64,000 nucleotides of DNA, from contig NC_013595.1 of assembly GCF_000024865.1 (NCBI RefSeq), positions 2,604,001 through 2,668,000 of the forward strand, given 5' to 3'. Origin of the DNA: Streptosporangium roseum DSM 43021. Lineage in GTDB: Bacteria > Actinomycetota > Actinomycetes > Streptosporangiales > Streptosporangiaceae. Both the position numbers and the translations under genes were made by a program. The stretch's first letter is position 1. Each line of letters begins with the position of its first letter. Positions 35,094 through 44,108 of the stretch are shown piece after piece. The notes beneath the pieces are model-generated. The model was not told where the DNA came from. It saw only the letters and a program-made list of their open reading frames with translations, and searched no databases.

Positions 35094-37375
35094 CGCCCAC
35101 CGCCCGCGCTCACGGAGTCGGTGATCTGCAGACGGAACTCGCTGAAGTAGCGGTTGCCGTCGTGGTCGGGGACCCAGGCCTGCTCGGTGGTGGGCAGGGC
35201 TTCGCTGATCACGACGGATACGTCGTCTCCGGCGGTGCGCAGCATGGTGCACAGGACGCCGACGTAGTGGGGGCTGGTGAGGTCGAAGTAGCAGGGTTTC
35301 ACTTCTGTGCCGATCTTGACGAAGACCTGGTCGGGCAGGTTGAGGCGTCCGCGCCAGGTGCGGGTGGCGAGGTAGCGTTCGCGCTCGTTGGTGATGGCGG
35401 CCAGCCCGGTGTCGGCGACGGTGGTGCGCCAGGTCTCGCGGGCGATGACCAGCCGGTCGATGGTGACCCGGGGGGCGTGCGAGACAGGCGTGGTGAGCTT
35501 GAACGCGTCCATCAACTGCGTGCTGAGCATGCCGGCGAACATCTCGACCACCGGCCACCCCTGGCCGTCGGGCGCCGTGGCGACCAGGACGCCGTCCTCG
35601 TCGGAGACGGTGACCGAGGTGGCCGGCAGCAGCCGGTCGGGGTCGGCGCCCCGGGCCCTGTCGACACCCAGCTGCCGGTCACCGGGACCGGCGAGGCCGT
35701 AACCGGCGCGGCTGGTGTTGCGGGGATAGTCCTCCGGATACAGGATCCGGATCCGGTCCGATCCCAGGTCGAGGTCGTAGTGGGCACGTAGCCGATCGGG
35801 GTCGGGGTGGAACGGGCTGAACAGCGCGCTGTCGAACGGCGCCCACGCCGGGTGCAGCTCGCCGAGGACCGCCTGGTAGTCGCCACGGTTGATCGCGTCG
35901 ACGTCGGTGGCGCAGATCTGCAGGTCCGGGCTGTGCAGCCGGGCGGCGGCCCAGCCCGGCCGCTCGGCGGGGAAGAGCCGCGCCACCGGCTCGGCCAGGT
36001 CGGCGGTGGACAGCTGGACGCGGGCGCCGCCTTCGGGGCCGGACCGTACGTCGGTCAGTTCCACCCAGCGCCGGGTGAAATCCTCCGACACCGCGCGGAA
36101 CGGTCCCGCGCCCGGAGTGAACAGCAGCCCCTGGGCGAGATACCACAGGTCGGCCAGGCGGACCGGGCCGTCGTCTCCCTCCTGCAGCTCGTCGTACAGC
36201 TCGCGCAGGACCGTCTCGCCCGCGTCGGCGAGCGCCGCCGTCAGCCAGCGCGCGGTGGTGAGGATGACGCTCAGGGGAGCCGCGACGGCGTTCAGGAGGG
36301 TGGCGCCGACGGTGACGTCGAGGTCGCGGGTGGTGTCCTCGTAGGAGAGGGTGCGGCCGGCGTACATCTGCCCGTCGCGGCGGCGGGGCGGGGCCCCGGT
36401 CAGCGCGGTGAACTCCTCGTCCAGGGCGGCGAGGGCGGTCTTGAGCGCGTCGGGGTCGCCCGCGGCGGCGGCGACGGCGTCGCGGGCCGCGCACAGCCGG
36501 TCCAGCCCGTCCAGAGCGCGCTGCCGCAGGTCGGGGCCGTCGATGGTGGCGATGCGTTCGCGCAGGACCTGTTCGGCGTCGTGCCCGAGGGGCAGGGCGG
36601 CGTCCCAGGTGATGAGCTCGCGCTCGACGAACCGTTCGAGCAGCAGGTAGCCGTCCTCGGGGCGGGCCAGGTCGGCGACCACCTCGGCGGCGGGGGTACG
36701 GCCGTCGCACCGGGCCAGCAGGGCCGCCTCCGGTGCGGACAGGGCCAGCGGCGGCTGAAGGGGGCGGAGCAGCTCCCGCTCCCGCAGGGTGAGGTGGGGC
36801 TGGAGCGCGGGCGGCCACCAGCGGCGGACCTGCGGGTCGGTGGCCAGGTGGTCGGCGTAGGCGGTGATCGCCCAGCCCTCGAAGAAGACCCGGCGCTCGC
36901 GCAGCAGGCCGGGTCCGACGCGGACGTCGAGTGTCCGGTCGGTCTCCGGATCGAGGGTGATCCAGCAGATGGGGCCGAAGAAGCCGATGGTCTCGTTCTT
37001 GGCGCAGTAGCGCTGCCAGTAACGGATCACGGCGCGCTCGCGGTCCCGCCGGCGCACGTTGCGGGAGGCGTCGGGTCCGCCCGCGACGATTCCGTCCAGG
37101 GCGACGAGCACGCCGGGGTTCTGCCAGGTGACGGCCTCGCGGAAGAGCGGGTCGGCGGCGATGTCGCAGATCTTCCTGGCCCCGGCGGCGATCGCGCCGG
37201 CCAGCGCCTTGTCGAACACCTCGGCGTCCCCGCGCCCGGCCAGCAGGTCGTCGGCCGCCGCTGCCGCCGAGGGCGCGGCGAACGCCTCCAGCCCGTCGGC
37301 GGGGAATCCGGTGGTGCGCAGCAGCGCGTCCGACCATGCCGACCAGCCGGTGTCTCCCAGGTTCACCTTCGTCAT
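35090..37375 (-). CDS. LanB-like protein 2
   Basis: 761 aa, paralogue of the genes on either side. Its first ~90 residues are closest to copy 3 and its last ~130 to copy 1 (278 bp of identical DNA), but a central block (about residues 375-580) is clearly different: where copies 1 and 3 share LADLMSLSQGLFWGTG and SLFGLEGNDTRVQLS, this copy has LADLWYLAQGLLFTPG and ELTDVRSGPEGGARVQLS. The conserved block VIRYWQRYCAKNETIGFFGP and the SPDLQICATDVDAINRGDY segment are intact. The mosaic suggests gene conversion with a selected divergent centre, perhaps for a different tRNA or acceptor. ATGA overlaps at both ends. No elimination domain. Confidence 0.77.
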   Translation of the reverse strand: MTKVNLGDTGWSAWSDALLRTTGFPADGLEAFAAPSAAAAADDLLAGRGDAEVFDKALAGAIAAGARKICDIAADPLFREAVTWQNPGVLVALDGIVAGGPDASRNVRRRDRERAVIRYWQRYCAKNETIGFFGPICWITLDPETDRTLDVRVGPGLLRERRVFFEGWAITAYADHLATDPQVRRWWPPALQPHLTLRERELLRPLQPPLALSAPEAALLARCDGRTPAAEVVADLARPEDGYLLLERFVERELITWDAALPLGHDAEQVLRERIATIDGPDLRQRALDGLDRLCAARDAVAAAAGDPDALKTALAALDEEFTALTGAPPRRRDGQMYAGRTLSYEDTTRDLDVTVGATLLNAVAAPLSVILTTARWLTAALADAGETVLRELYDELQEGDDGPVRLADLWYLAQGLLFTPGAGPFRAVSEDFTRRWVELTDVRSGPEGGARVQLSTADLAEPVARLFPAERPGWAAARLHSPDLQICATDVDAINRGDYQAVLGELHPAWAPFDSALFSPFHPDPDRLRAHYDLDLGSDRIRILYPEDYPRNTSRAGYGLAGPGDRQLGVDRARGADPDRLLPATSVTVSDEDGVLVATAPDGQGWPVVEMFAGMLSTQLMDAFKLTTPVSHAPRVTIDRLVIARETWRTTVADTGLAAITNERERYLATRTWRGRLNLPDQVFVKIGTEVKPCYFDLTSPHYVGVLCTMLRTAGDDVSVVISEALPTTEQAWVPDHDGNRYFSEFRLQITDSVSAGGGR

Positions 37376-39648
37376 CGCCCACCGCCCGCGGGCACGGAGT
37401 CGATGATCTGCAGGCGCAGCTCGCTGAAGTAGCGGTTGCCGTCGTGGTCGGGGACCCAGGCCTGTTCGGGGGTGGGCAGGGCCTCGCTGATCGTCACGGA
37501 GGCGTCGGCTCCGGTGGCGCGCAGCATGGTGCACAGGGCATCGGCGTAGTGAGGGCTGGTCAGGTCGAAGTAGCAGGGTTTCACTTCTGTGCCGATCTTG
37601 ACGAAGACCTGGTCGGGCAGGTTGAGGCGGTGTCGCCAGGCGCGGGTGGCGAGGTAGCGTTCGCGCTCGGTGGTGATGGCGGCCAGCCCGGTGTCGGCGA
37701 CGGTGGTGCGCCAGGTCTCGCGGGTGATGACCAGCCGGTCGATGGTGATCCGGGGGGCATGGGGGGCGGGGGTGGTGAGCTTGAAGGCGTCGACGGCGAG
37801 GCCGTTGAGCATGCCGGCGAACATCTCGATCAGCGGCCAGCGGTGCCCGTCGGATGCCGTGGCGACCAGGTCTCCGTCCTCGTCGGAGACGGTGACCGAG
37901 GTGGCCGGCAGCAGCCGGTCGGGGTCGGCGCCCGATGCCGCGGCGAACCCCAGCGACCTGTCGGTGACGCCGGCCAGCGACTCCGCGCCCCGTCCTCCCT
38001 GCCGGGGCCAGCCGGCGGGGTAGAGCAGCCGGACCCGGTGCTCGCCGAGGTCGGCGGTCAGCTCGTCGCGCAGCCGGTCGAGCTCGGGGTGCCAGAAGGT
38101 GAAGATGTCGCAGTCGAGCGTCGGCCACGCCGCGTGCAGCTCGCCGAGGACCACCTGGTAGTCACCGCGATTGATCGCGTCGACGTCGGTGGCGCAGATC
38201 TGCAGGTCGGGGCTGTGCAGCCGGCCGGTTGACCAGCCCGGCCGCTCGGCGGCGAACAGCCGCGCCACCGGTCCGGCCAGCTCGGCGGCGGACAGCTGAA
38301 CGCGGGTGTCGTTGCCTTCGAGGCCGAACAGGCTCTCCCAGCGGCGGGTGAACTCCTCGGCGACGTCGTCGGCGGGGCGCCGCCCGGTGCCCCAGAACAG
38401 GCCCTGGGACAGGGACATCAGGTCGGCCAGCCGGACCGGGGCGTCGGAGCCCTCCCGCAGGTCGTCGTAGAGCTCGCGCAGGGCCTTTCCGTAGGCGTCG
38501 GCGAGCGCCGCCGTCAGCCAGCGGGCGGCGGTGAGGATGACGGCGAGGGGCGGCACGAGGTCGTCCAGGAGGGGGGCGCCGACGGTGACGTCGAGGTCGC
38601 GGGTGGTGTCCTCGTAGCAGAGGGTACGGCCGGCGTACATCTGCCCGTCGCGGCGGCGGGGCGGAGCGCCGGTGATGGCGGTGAACTCCTCGTCCAGGGC
38701 GGCGAGGGCGGTCTTGAGCGCGTCGGGGTCGCCCGCGGTGGCGGCGACGGCGTCGCGGGCCGCGCACAGCCGGTCCAGTCCGGTCAGAGCGCGCTGCCGC
38801 AGGTCGGGATCGCCGATCGCGGTGATGCGGGCGCGGAGTGTCTCCTCGATGGCGTGGGTGCCGGGCAGGGCGGCGTCCCAGGTGATGAGCTCGCGCTCGG
38901 CCAGCCGTTCGAGCAGCAGGTAGCCGTCCTCGGGGCGGGCCAGGCCGGCGACCACCTCGGCGGCCGGGGTGCGGCCGTCGCAGCGGGCCAGCACCGAGGC
39001 CTCGGCCGGGGACAGCGGCAGCGGCGGCTGCATGGGACGGAGCAGCTCCCGCTCCCGCAGGGTGAGGTGCGGCATCAACGCCGGCGGCCACCAGCGGCGG
39101 ACCCGCGGGTCGGTGGCCAGGTGGTCGGCGTAGGCGGACATCGCCCAGCCCTCGAAGAAGACCCGGCGCTCGCGCAGCAGGCCGGGTCCGGTACGGACGT
39201 CCAACGCCTGCCGGGCGTCCGCGTCGAGGGCGACCCAGCAGACCGGTCCGAAGAAGCCGATGGTCTCGTTCTTGGCGCAGTAGCGCTGCCAGTAACGGAG
39301 CACCGTCCGTTCCCGGCCGCGGTGGCGCGCGTTGCGGGCCGCCTGGGGGCCACGCCTGACCAGGCCGTCCAGGGCGATGAGCACGCCGGGGTTCTGCCAG
39401 GTGACGGCCTCGCGGACCAGCGGGTCGGCGGCGATGTCGCAGATCTTCCCGGCCCCGGCGGCGATCGCGCCGGCCAGCGCCTTGTCGAACACCCCGGCGT
39501 CCCCGCGCCCGGCCAGCAGGTCGTCGGCCGCCGCTGCCGCCGAGGGCGCGGCGAACGCCTCCAGCCCGTCGGCGGGGAATCCGGTGGTGCGCAGCAGCGC
39601 GTCCTGCCACACCGACCAGCCGGTGCCGCCCAGGTTCACTTTCGTCAC
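37372..39648 (-). CDS. LanB-like protein 3
   Basis: 758 aa, first of the three LanB-like genes to be transcribed. The GTG start overlaps the thioesterase stop by 4 nt (GTGA). It shares the MTKVNLGGTGW N-terminus, the LRYWQRYCAKNETIGFFGP block (residues about 117-135) and the SPDLQICATDVDAINRGDY segment of the family, and is closest to copy 1 in the centre. As in its paralogues the elimination (SpaB C-terminal type) domain is missing, and no separate elimination protein was found in the window. It may act by aminoacyl-tRNA-dependent esterification or amide formation. The assignment rests on motif likeness, not a profile search. Confidence 0.77.
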   Translation of the reverse strand: MTKVNLGGTGWSVWQDALLRTTGFPADGLEAFAAPSAAAAADDLLAGRGDAGVFDKALAGAIAAGAGKICDIAADPLVREAVTWQNPGVLIALDGLVRRGPQAARNARHRGRERTVLRYWQRYCAKNETIGFFGPVCWVALDADARQALDVRTGPGLLRERRVFFEGWAMSAYADHLATDPRVRRWWPPALMPHLTLRERELLRPMQPPLPLSPAEASVLARCDGRTPAAEVVAGLARPEDGYLLLERLAERELITWDAALPGTHAIEETLRARITAIGDPDLRQRALTGLDRLCAARDAVAATAGDPDALKTALAALDEEFTAITGAPPRRRDGQMYAGRTLCYEDTTRDLDVTVGAPLLDDLVPPLAVILTAARWLTAALADAYGKALRELYDDLREGSDAPVRLADLMSLSQGLFWGTGRRPADDVAEEFTRRWESLFGLEGNDTRVQLSAAELAGPVARLFAAERPGWSTGRLHSPDLQICATDVDAINRGDYQVVLGELHAAWPTLDCDIFTFWHPELDRLRDELTADLGEHRVRLLYPAGWPRQGGRGAESLAGVTDRSLGFAAASGADPDRLLPATSVTVSDEDGDLVATASDGHRWPLIEMFAGMLNGLAVDAFKLTTPAPHAPRITIDRLVITRETWRTTVADTGLAAITTERERYLATRAWRHRLNLPDQVFVKIGTEVKPCYFDLTSPHYADALCTMLRATGADASVTISEALPTPEQAWVPDHDGNRYFSELRLQIIDSVPAGGGR

Positions 39649-40409
39649 GGTTCACCGCCTGCGGCCGTGAGGTCCGCGGAGAGCAGGGAGAGCAGGTCCG
39701 GCAGGCGGTCCTGGAGGAAGAAGTGGCCGCCGTCGACGTGGTGCAGGACGAACCCGGCGGTGGTGTGCTGTTCCCAGGCGGCCATCTGCTCCGTCGAGAC
39801 GGCCCGGTCGAGCGTTCCGGCGAAGGCCACGATCGGCACCGGCAGCGGCGGCTCGGGCTGGTACACGTAGTCGTCCAGCCAGGCGAAGTCCGCCCGCAGC
39901 GTCGGCAGCAGCAGTTCCAGCAGCTCCGGTTCCCCGGCGACCGCCTCGGGCACGCCACCCCCGGCGACGACCCGGGTCACCAGCTCGTCGTCGGGGACGC
40001 GGGAGAGCCCGTCGAACGTGTCGGACCCGCTCAGGTGCGGCGCGCGGGCGGCACCCGCGTACAGCCGGACAGGCAGGGGCGCCCCGGTACGGCGCAGGCT
40101 CCGTATCACCTCGAACCCGAGCCGCGCGCCCAGCGAGTGCCCGTACAGCGCGTAGGGACGGCTGTCGGCGGCCGCGGCGTCGGCGACCGCGGCGGCCAGC
40201 TCGGTCAGGTCGATCTCGGCCGGCTCGACGATCCGGTTCTCCCGGCCGGGAAGCTGGACGCCCACCACCTCCACGCCGGGAGCGAGAGCGGCCGGCCACG
40301 GATGGAACACGCCCGCGCCCGCACCGGCGTACGGCAGGCAGAACAGCCGCAGGGCCGCGTGTGGCAGGGGCCGCGGGCACCGGAACCAGCGGGCCGTCAG
40401 GGTGGTCAT
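39645..40409 (-). CDS. Type II thioesterase
   Basis: 254-aa alpha/beta hydrolase of the NRPS/PKS editing thioesterase family: FCLPYAGAGAGVF near the N-terminus, GHSLGAR with Ser92, and VDGGHFF carrying the catalytic His near the C-terminus. It removes wrong or stalled acyl groups from carrier proteins. This matters here because several carrier domains lack a cis loading partner. The start shares one base with the stop of the preceding NRPS-PKS gene (TGATG) and its stop overlaps the first LanB-like gene, so it is translated within the operon. Confidence 0.93.
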   Translation of the reverse strand: MTTLTARWFRCPRPLPHAALRLFCLPYAGAGAGVFHPWPAALAPGVEVVGVQLPGRENRIVEPAEIDLTELAAAVADAAAADSRPYALYGHSLGARLGFEVIRSLRRTGAPLPVRLYAGAARAPHLSGSDTFDGLSRVPDDELVTRVVAGGGVPEAVAGEPELLELLLPTLRADFAWLDDYVYQPEPPLPVPIVAFAGTLDRAVSTEQMAAWEQHTTAGFVLHHVDGGHFFLQDRLPDLLSLLSADLTAAGGEP

Positions 40410-43400
40410 CAGGTGCCTCCGGGCGGATCGATCCAGTAGCGCTGCCGCTGGAAGGGATAGGTCGGCAGTGGCACCCGTCGCCCCGGGGCGACGGAGCCGG
40501 AGGGCGGCGGAGCCGGTGTATCGGCTCCGCCGCTCCGCGGCATCAGCAGGTCGGGGTCGAGCGCCGCGATCGCCTCGGCGAGGCTGCCGCACTCCACGAC
40601 GGCCCGGTGGGCGAAGGAGCGGCGCCCGGCCGTCAGGGTGTGCGCCACGTCGGCCGGCGACAGGTGCGGGTTGGCGGCCAGGTGGTCGCGGAGCCGTACG
40701 ATCGCGGCGCGGAGGGCTTCCGGGGAGCGCGCGGAGACGGGGAACAGGTACCGGCCCCCGGTGACGGGCGGTGTGACCGCCGGCTCCGGCGCCTGGGCCA
40801 CCAGGACGTGGGCGCCGGTGCCGCCGATGCCGATCGCGCTGACCCCGGCCACGCGCCGGCGGCCGTCGGGCCAGGGCGCGGTCTTGGCGGGCAGGTAGAA
40901 CGGCCCGCGGTCCAGGTCGAGCTGCGGGTTGGGGGAGTCGAGGTGCAGGTTGCCGGGGACCTGCCCGTGCCGTACCGCCAGGACCGCCTTGATGAACCCC
41001 GCGATCCCGGAGGCGGCGTCCGTGTGGCCGATGTTGGTCTTGACCGCGCCCAGCGCGCAGTATCCGGTGCCCCGGGCGCCGGCCGCGCGGAAGGCGCGGG
41101 TCAGCGCCTCCACCTCGATGGCGTCTCCCAGCGGCGTGCCGCTGCCGTGCGCCTCCACCATGCCGATCTCGTCGGGGGAGATCCCCGCGTCGCCGAGGGC
41201 CTCGGTCACCGCGGACACCTGCCCGGTCAGGCCCGGTACGGCGAAGCCCGCCCGTGCGGCGCCGTCGTTGCCGATCGCCCAGCCGGGGATCACGGCGTAC
41301 ACGTGGTCGCCGTCGGCGACGGCGTCGGCGAGCCGCTTCAGCGCCACCACGCCGCTCCCGCTGGAGAACCCCGAGCCGTTGGCCGCGGCGTCGAACGCCC
41401 GGCACCGTCCGTCGGGGGAGGTCATCCCGCCGGGAGTGTGCCGGTGCCGGGGCCAGGTGACGGTGACACCGCCCGCGAGCGCGAGGTCGCAGCGGTGGTC
41501 GGCGAGGTTCTGGGCGGCCATGCACACCGCGACCAGGGAGCTGGAGCAGGCGGTCTGCACCGCGATCGCCGGGCCGGTCAGGCCGAGCCGGTAGGCGACC
41601 TGCCCCGGCAGGTGGTCGGCGCGCTGGTGGGGCAGGATCCGCCCCTCCCAGTCGTCGGGATCGTCGGGCGAGCCGGCGGCGGGGTTGCCGAACAGGTGGA
41701 ACAGGAAGTACCGGTTGGCCGAGGTGGAGGCGAACACGCCGATCTGGCCGTCGAACCGGTCCGGATCACATCCCGCGTCCTCCAGGGCCTCCCAGGCCGT
41801 CTCCAGGAACAGCCGGTGCTGCGGATCGGTGCGGGCGGCCTCGTCGGCGGTGAATCCGAAGAACTCCGCGTCGAAGTCCGCCACCCCGTCCAGCTTCCCG
41901 CCGGCCTTCACGTGCGCGGGGTCGGCGAGCAGCGCCGCTCCGATGCCCAGCTCTCGCAGCTCCGCGTCCGAGTAGTCCCAGATGGCGTCCACCCCGTCGG
42001 ACAGCGCGGACCAGAACGCGGCCGGGTCGGGCGCGCCGGGGAACCGGCAGGCCAGGCCGACCACCGCGACGTGGCCGTCGAGGTCGTCGAAGTCGTCGAA
42101 GTCGTCGAGGTCGACTGGATCGGCGGCGGCGGAGGCGGCCGCGACGGCCGGGCGGGGGGACGGGGCGGCCGCCGGAGCGGACAGGGCGCGGGCCTGGGCC
42201 CGCACCGTGGTGTGCTCGAACAGCGTCATCATCGGCACCGGCGTCCCGAACACGTCGGCCAGCCGCTGCTGGAGCCGTCCCAGGAGCAGGGAGTGGCCGC
42301 CGGCGTCGAAGAACGGCTCGGTCACGCCGACCTGGGCCACGCCGAGCACGTCGCACCAGGCGTCGTGCACCGTGGCCTCGGCGGGCGTGGCGGGCCGTTC
42401 ACCCGCGCGGGCGGGGCCCGGCGCGGGCAGGGCGAGGGTGTCCACCTTGCCGGTCGGGGTGAGCGGCAGCGCGTCCAGCACCACGACCGCCGTGGGCACC
42501 AGGTAGTCCGGGAGGACCTCGGCCGCGCCCCGGCGCATCGCGGCCGGATCCAGTACGGCGCCGGCGGACGGCTGGACGTGGGCGACCAGCCTGTCGCCGG
42601 CGAGGGTGACCACGGCCCTGGCCACTCCCGGCTGTCCCGTCAGGTACGTCTCCACCTCGGCCGGCTCGACGCGGAACCCGCGCACCTTGATCTGCCGGTC
42701 CAGCCTGCCCAGGCAGACCAGCGTGCCGTCGGGGAGCTCGCGTCCGAGGTCCCCGGTCCGGTAGACCCGCCTGCCCTCGCCGTCGACGGTGAACCGTTCG
42801 GCGGTGCGCTCCGGATCCCGCCAGTACCCCAGCGCGAGGTACGGGCTGCGGAGGGCGATCTCCCCCTCGCCGCCGGCGGAGGCCAGCAGCACCACCTCGT
42901 AGCCCGGCAGCGCGCGGCCGATCGGCACCAGGGGGCCGGCTTCCGGATCGGCCTGCGGCGCGTCGAAGGGGGTCCGGTGGTGGGCCACGAAGGTGGCCTC
43001 GGTGGCTCCGTAACCGTTGACGAACCAGCAGTCACCGGCGAAGCGTCCCCGGCCCGCGGCCACGTCGGCCCCGGTCACCCGTTCCCCGCCCAGCAGCACG
43101 GTGCGGATCGAGGGCAGCCGGCCCTCGGGCCCCAGCGCGTCGAGCACGTACCGGTAGAGCGTCGGGGTGGAGTGGTAGACGGTCACGCCCAGGTCGGCCA
43201 GGCGGCGCACCAGCTCGCCCGGCCCGAGAGCGCGGACGTCGATCGGCACCACGGCCGCACCGGTCAGCAGCGCGGGGTAGATGTCGGGGATGGAGGCGTC
43301 GAAGCTGACCGAGGCGAGCAGGCTGAGGCGGTCCTCGGCGGTGATCGACAGGCTTTCGATCTGGTTGCCGACGCAGTGCGCCAGGTTGCGGTGGCTCTGG

Positions 43401-43891
43401 GCCACCCCCTTGGGCACGCCGGTGGATCCGGAGGTGTAGCGCAGGTAGGCCAGGCTGTCCGGCTCGATCGGCCCGGCGGCCAGCGGCGGCGCCGGGGTCG
43501 CGTCCTCGACGAGGACCACCTGGCAGGAACGGTCCCCGAGGAGGGTCCGGGCGAGCGCCTCGTGCCCGCGCGTGGTGACCAGCACGGTCACGTCGGCGTC
43601 GTCGAGCATGTACGCCAGCCTCGGCACCGGGTACGACGGGTCCAGCGGGACGTAGACGCAGCCGGAGAGCAGCGTCCCCATGATCGCGGCGATGATCGTC
43701 GGGTCATGGCCGGTCAGCAGACCGACGCGTGCTCCCGAGCGGCCCCCCGCCGCGGCGACGAGATGCCGGATCCCGCCGGCGGTGTACGCCAGTTCCGCAT
43801 ATGTGATTGAAGAGTCAACCGAATGCACCGCGACGCGGTCAGGATTGTTATTTACGACATCGAGGAATCGGCCGACTACCGTATGTTGCAT
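40409..43891 (-). CDS. NRPS-PKS hybrid A-PCP-KS lacking AT
   Basis: 1160 aa from the ATG at 43891, chosen because it has an AGGA site 9 nt upstream; a GTG at 43957 is in frame but has no such site. Adenylation (about 5-475; YTSGSTGVPKG, GYGATEATF), PCP (Ser near 533 in GGHSLLLG), an Asp-rich linker (LDDFDDFDDLD), KS (about 610-1030; Cys near 781 in QTACSSSL, VEAHGSGT, KTNIGH). After the KS-AT linker the sequence jumps straight to the post-AT linker PLPTYPFQRQRYW and ends, so AT and ACP are absent. Specificity residues read about D-A-P-H-L-G-G-F-V, with no confident substrate. It probably starts the chain and is the first gene of the operon. Confidence 0.88.
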   Translation of the reverse strand: MQHTVVGRFLDVVNNNPDRVAVHSVDSSITYAELAYTAGGIRHLVAAAGGRSGARVGLLTGHDPTIIAAIMGTLLSGCVYVPLDPSYPVPRLAYMLDDADVTVLVTTRGHEALARTLLGDRSCQVVLVEDATPAPPLAAGPIEPDSLAYLRYTSGSTGVPKGVAQSHRNLAHCVGNQIESLSITAEDRLSLLASVSFDASIPDIYPALLTGAAVVPIDVRALGPGELVRRLADLGVTVYHSTPTLYRYVLDALGPEGRLPSIRTVLLGGERVTGADVAAGRGRFAGDCWFVNGYGATEATFVAHHRTPFDAPQADPEAGPLVPIGRALPGYEVVLLASAGGEGEIALRSPYLALGYWRDPERTAERFTVDGEGRRVYRTGDLGRELPDGTLVCLGRLDRQIKVRGFRVEPAEVETYLTGQPGVARAVVTLAGDRLVAHVQPSAGAVLDPAAMRRGAAEVLPDYLVPTAVVVLDALPLTPTGKVDTLALPAPGPARAGERPATPAEATVHDAWCDVLGVAQVGVTEPFFDAGGHSLLLGRLQQRLADVFGTPVPMMTLFEHTTVRAQARALSAPAAAPSPRPAVAAASAAADPVDLDDFDDFDDLDGHVAVVGLACRFPGAPDPAAFWSALSDGVDAIWDYSDAELRELGIGAALLADPAHVKAGGKLDGVADFDAEFFGFTADEAARTDPQHRLFLETAWEALEDAGCDPDRFDGQIGVFASTSANRYFLFHLFGNPAAGSPDDPDDWEGRILPHQRADHLPGQVAYRLGLTGPAIAVQTACSSSLVAVCMAAQNLADHRCDLALAGGVTVTWPRHRHTPGGMTSPDGRCRAFDAAANGSGFSSGSGVVALKRLADAVADGDHVYAVIPGWAIGNDGAARAGFAVPGLTGQVSAVTEALGDAGISPDEIGMVEAHGSGTPLGDAIEVEALTRAFRAAGARGTGYCALGAVKTNIGHTDAASGIAGFIKAVLAVRHGQVPGNLHLDSPNPQLDLDRGPFYLPAKTAPWPDGRRRVAGVSAIGIGGTGAHVLVAQAPEPAVTPPVTGGRYLFPVSARSPEALRAAIVRLRDHLAANPHLSPADVAHTLTAGRRSFAHRAVVECGSLAEAIAALDPDLLMPRSGGADTPAPPPSGSVAPGRRVPLPTYPFQRQRYWIDPPGGT

Positions 43892-43992
43892 TTCCGGAAT
43901 TCCTGCACGTTGCTCACCATCTGGATCCGCCGTTACCCGTGTTACGCCCTCAGGCACGACTCGCGGCTCGCTGACACGTGGAACGTTAAAGG

Positions 43993-44034
43993 GCGGACAT
44001 TGCCGATCATTGGCCGTACGATTGCAATGTCCGC
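43993..44034. promoter_or_regulatory. Perfect 11-bp inverted repeat in the divergent cluster promoter
   Basis: GCGGACATTGC (43993-44003) and GCAATGTCCGC (44024-44034) are exact reverse complements, centres 31 bp apart (about three helical turns). The right arm overlaps a possible -35 box for the SARP gene. This is a plausible operator shared by the SARP gene and the 30-kb biosynthetic operon. Confidence 0.65.
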
Positions 44035-44049
44035 AAACGTGGCTATACG
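44022..44049 (+). promoter_or_regulatory. Candidate promoter of the SARP gene
   Basis: TTGCAA (44022-44027), 16-nt spacer, TATACG (44044-44049). The start codon lies 60 nt further on, with a GGGGGA ribosome-binding site. The -35 box falls in the right arm of the 11-bp inverted repeat. Confidence 0.4.
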
Positions 44050-44108
44050 CGGCTTAGGTGTGACCTTTTCGCGAGGGATCTGCGAAGGGCTCACGTGGGG
44101 GAATAGGC

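Noticed and set aside
32790..39648. Calling this a lanthipeptide or thiopeptide cluster
   Set aside because: No precursor, cyclase, elimination domain, azoline enzyme or leader peptidase is present; the operon is NRPS/PKS.
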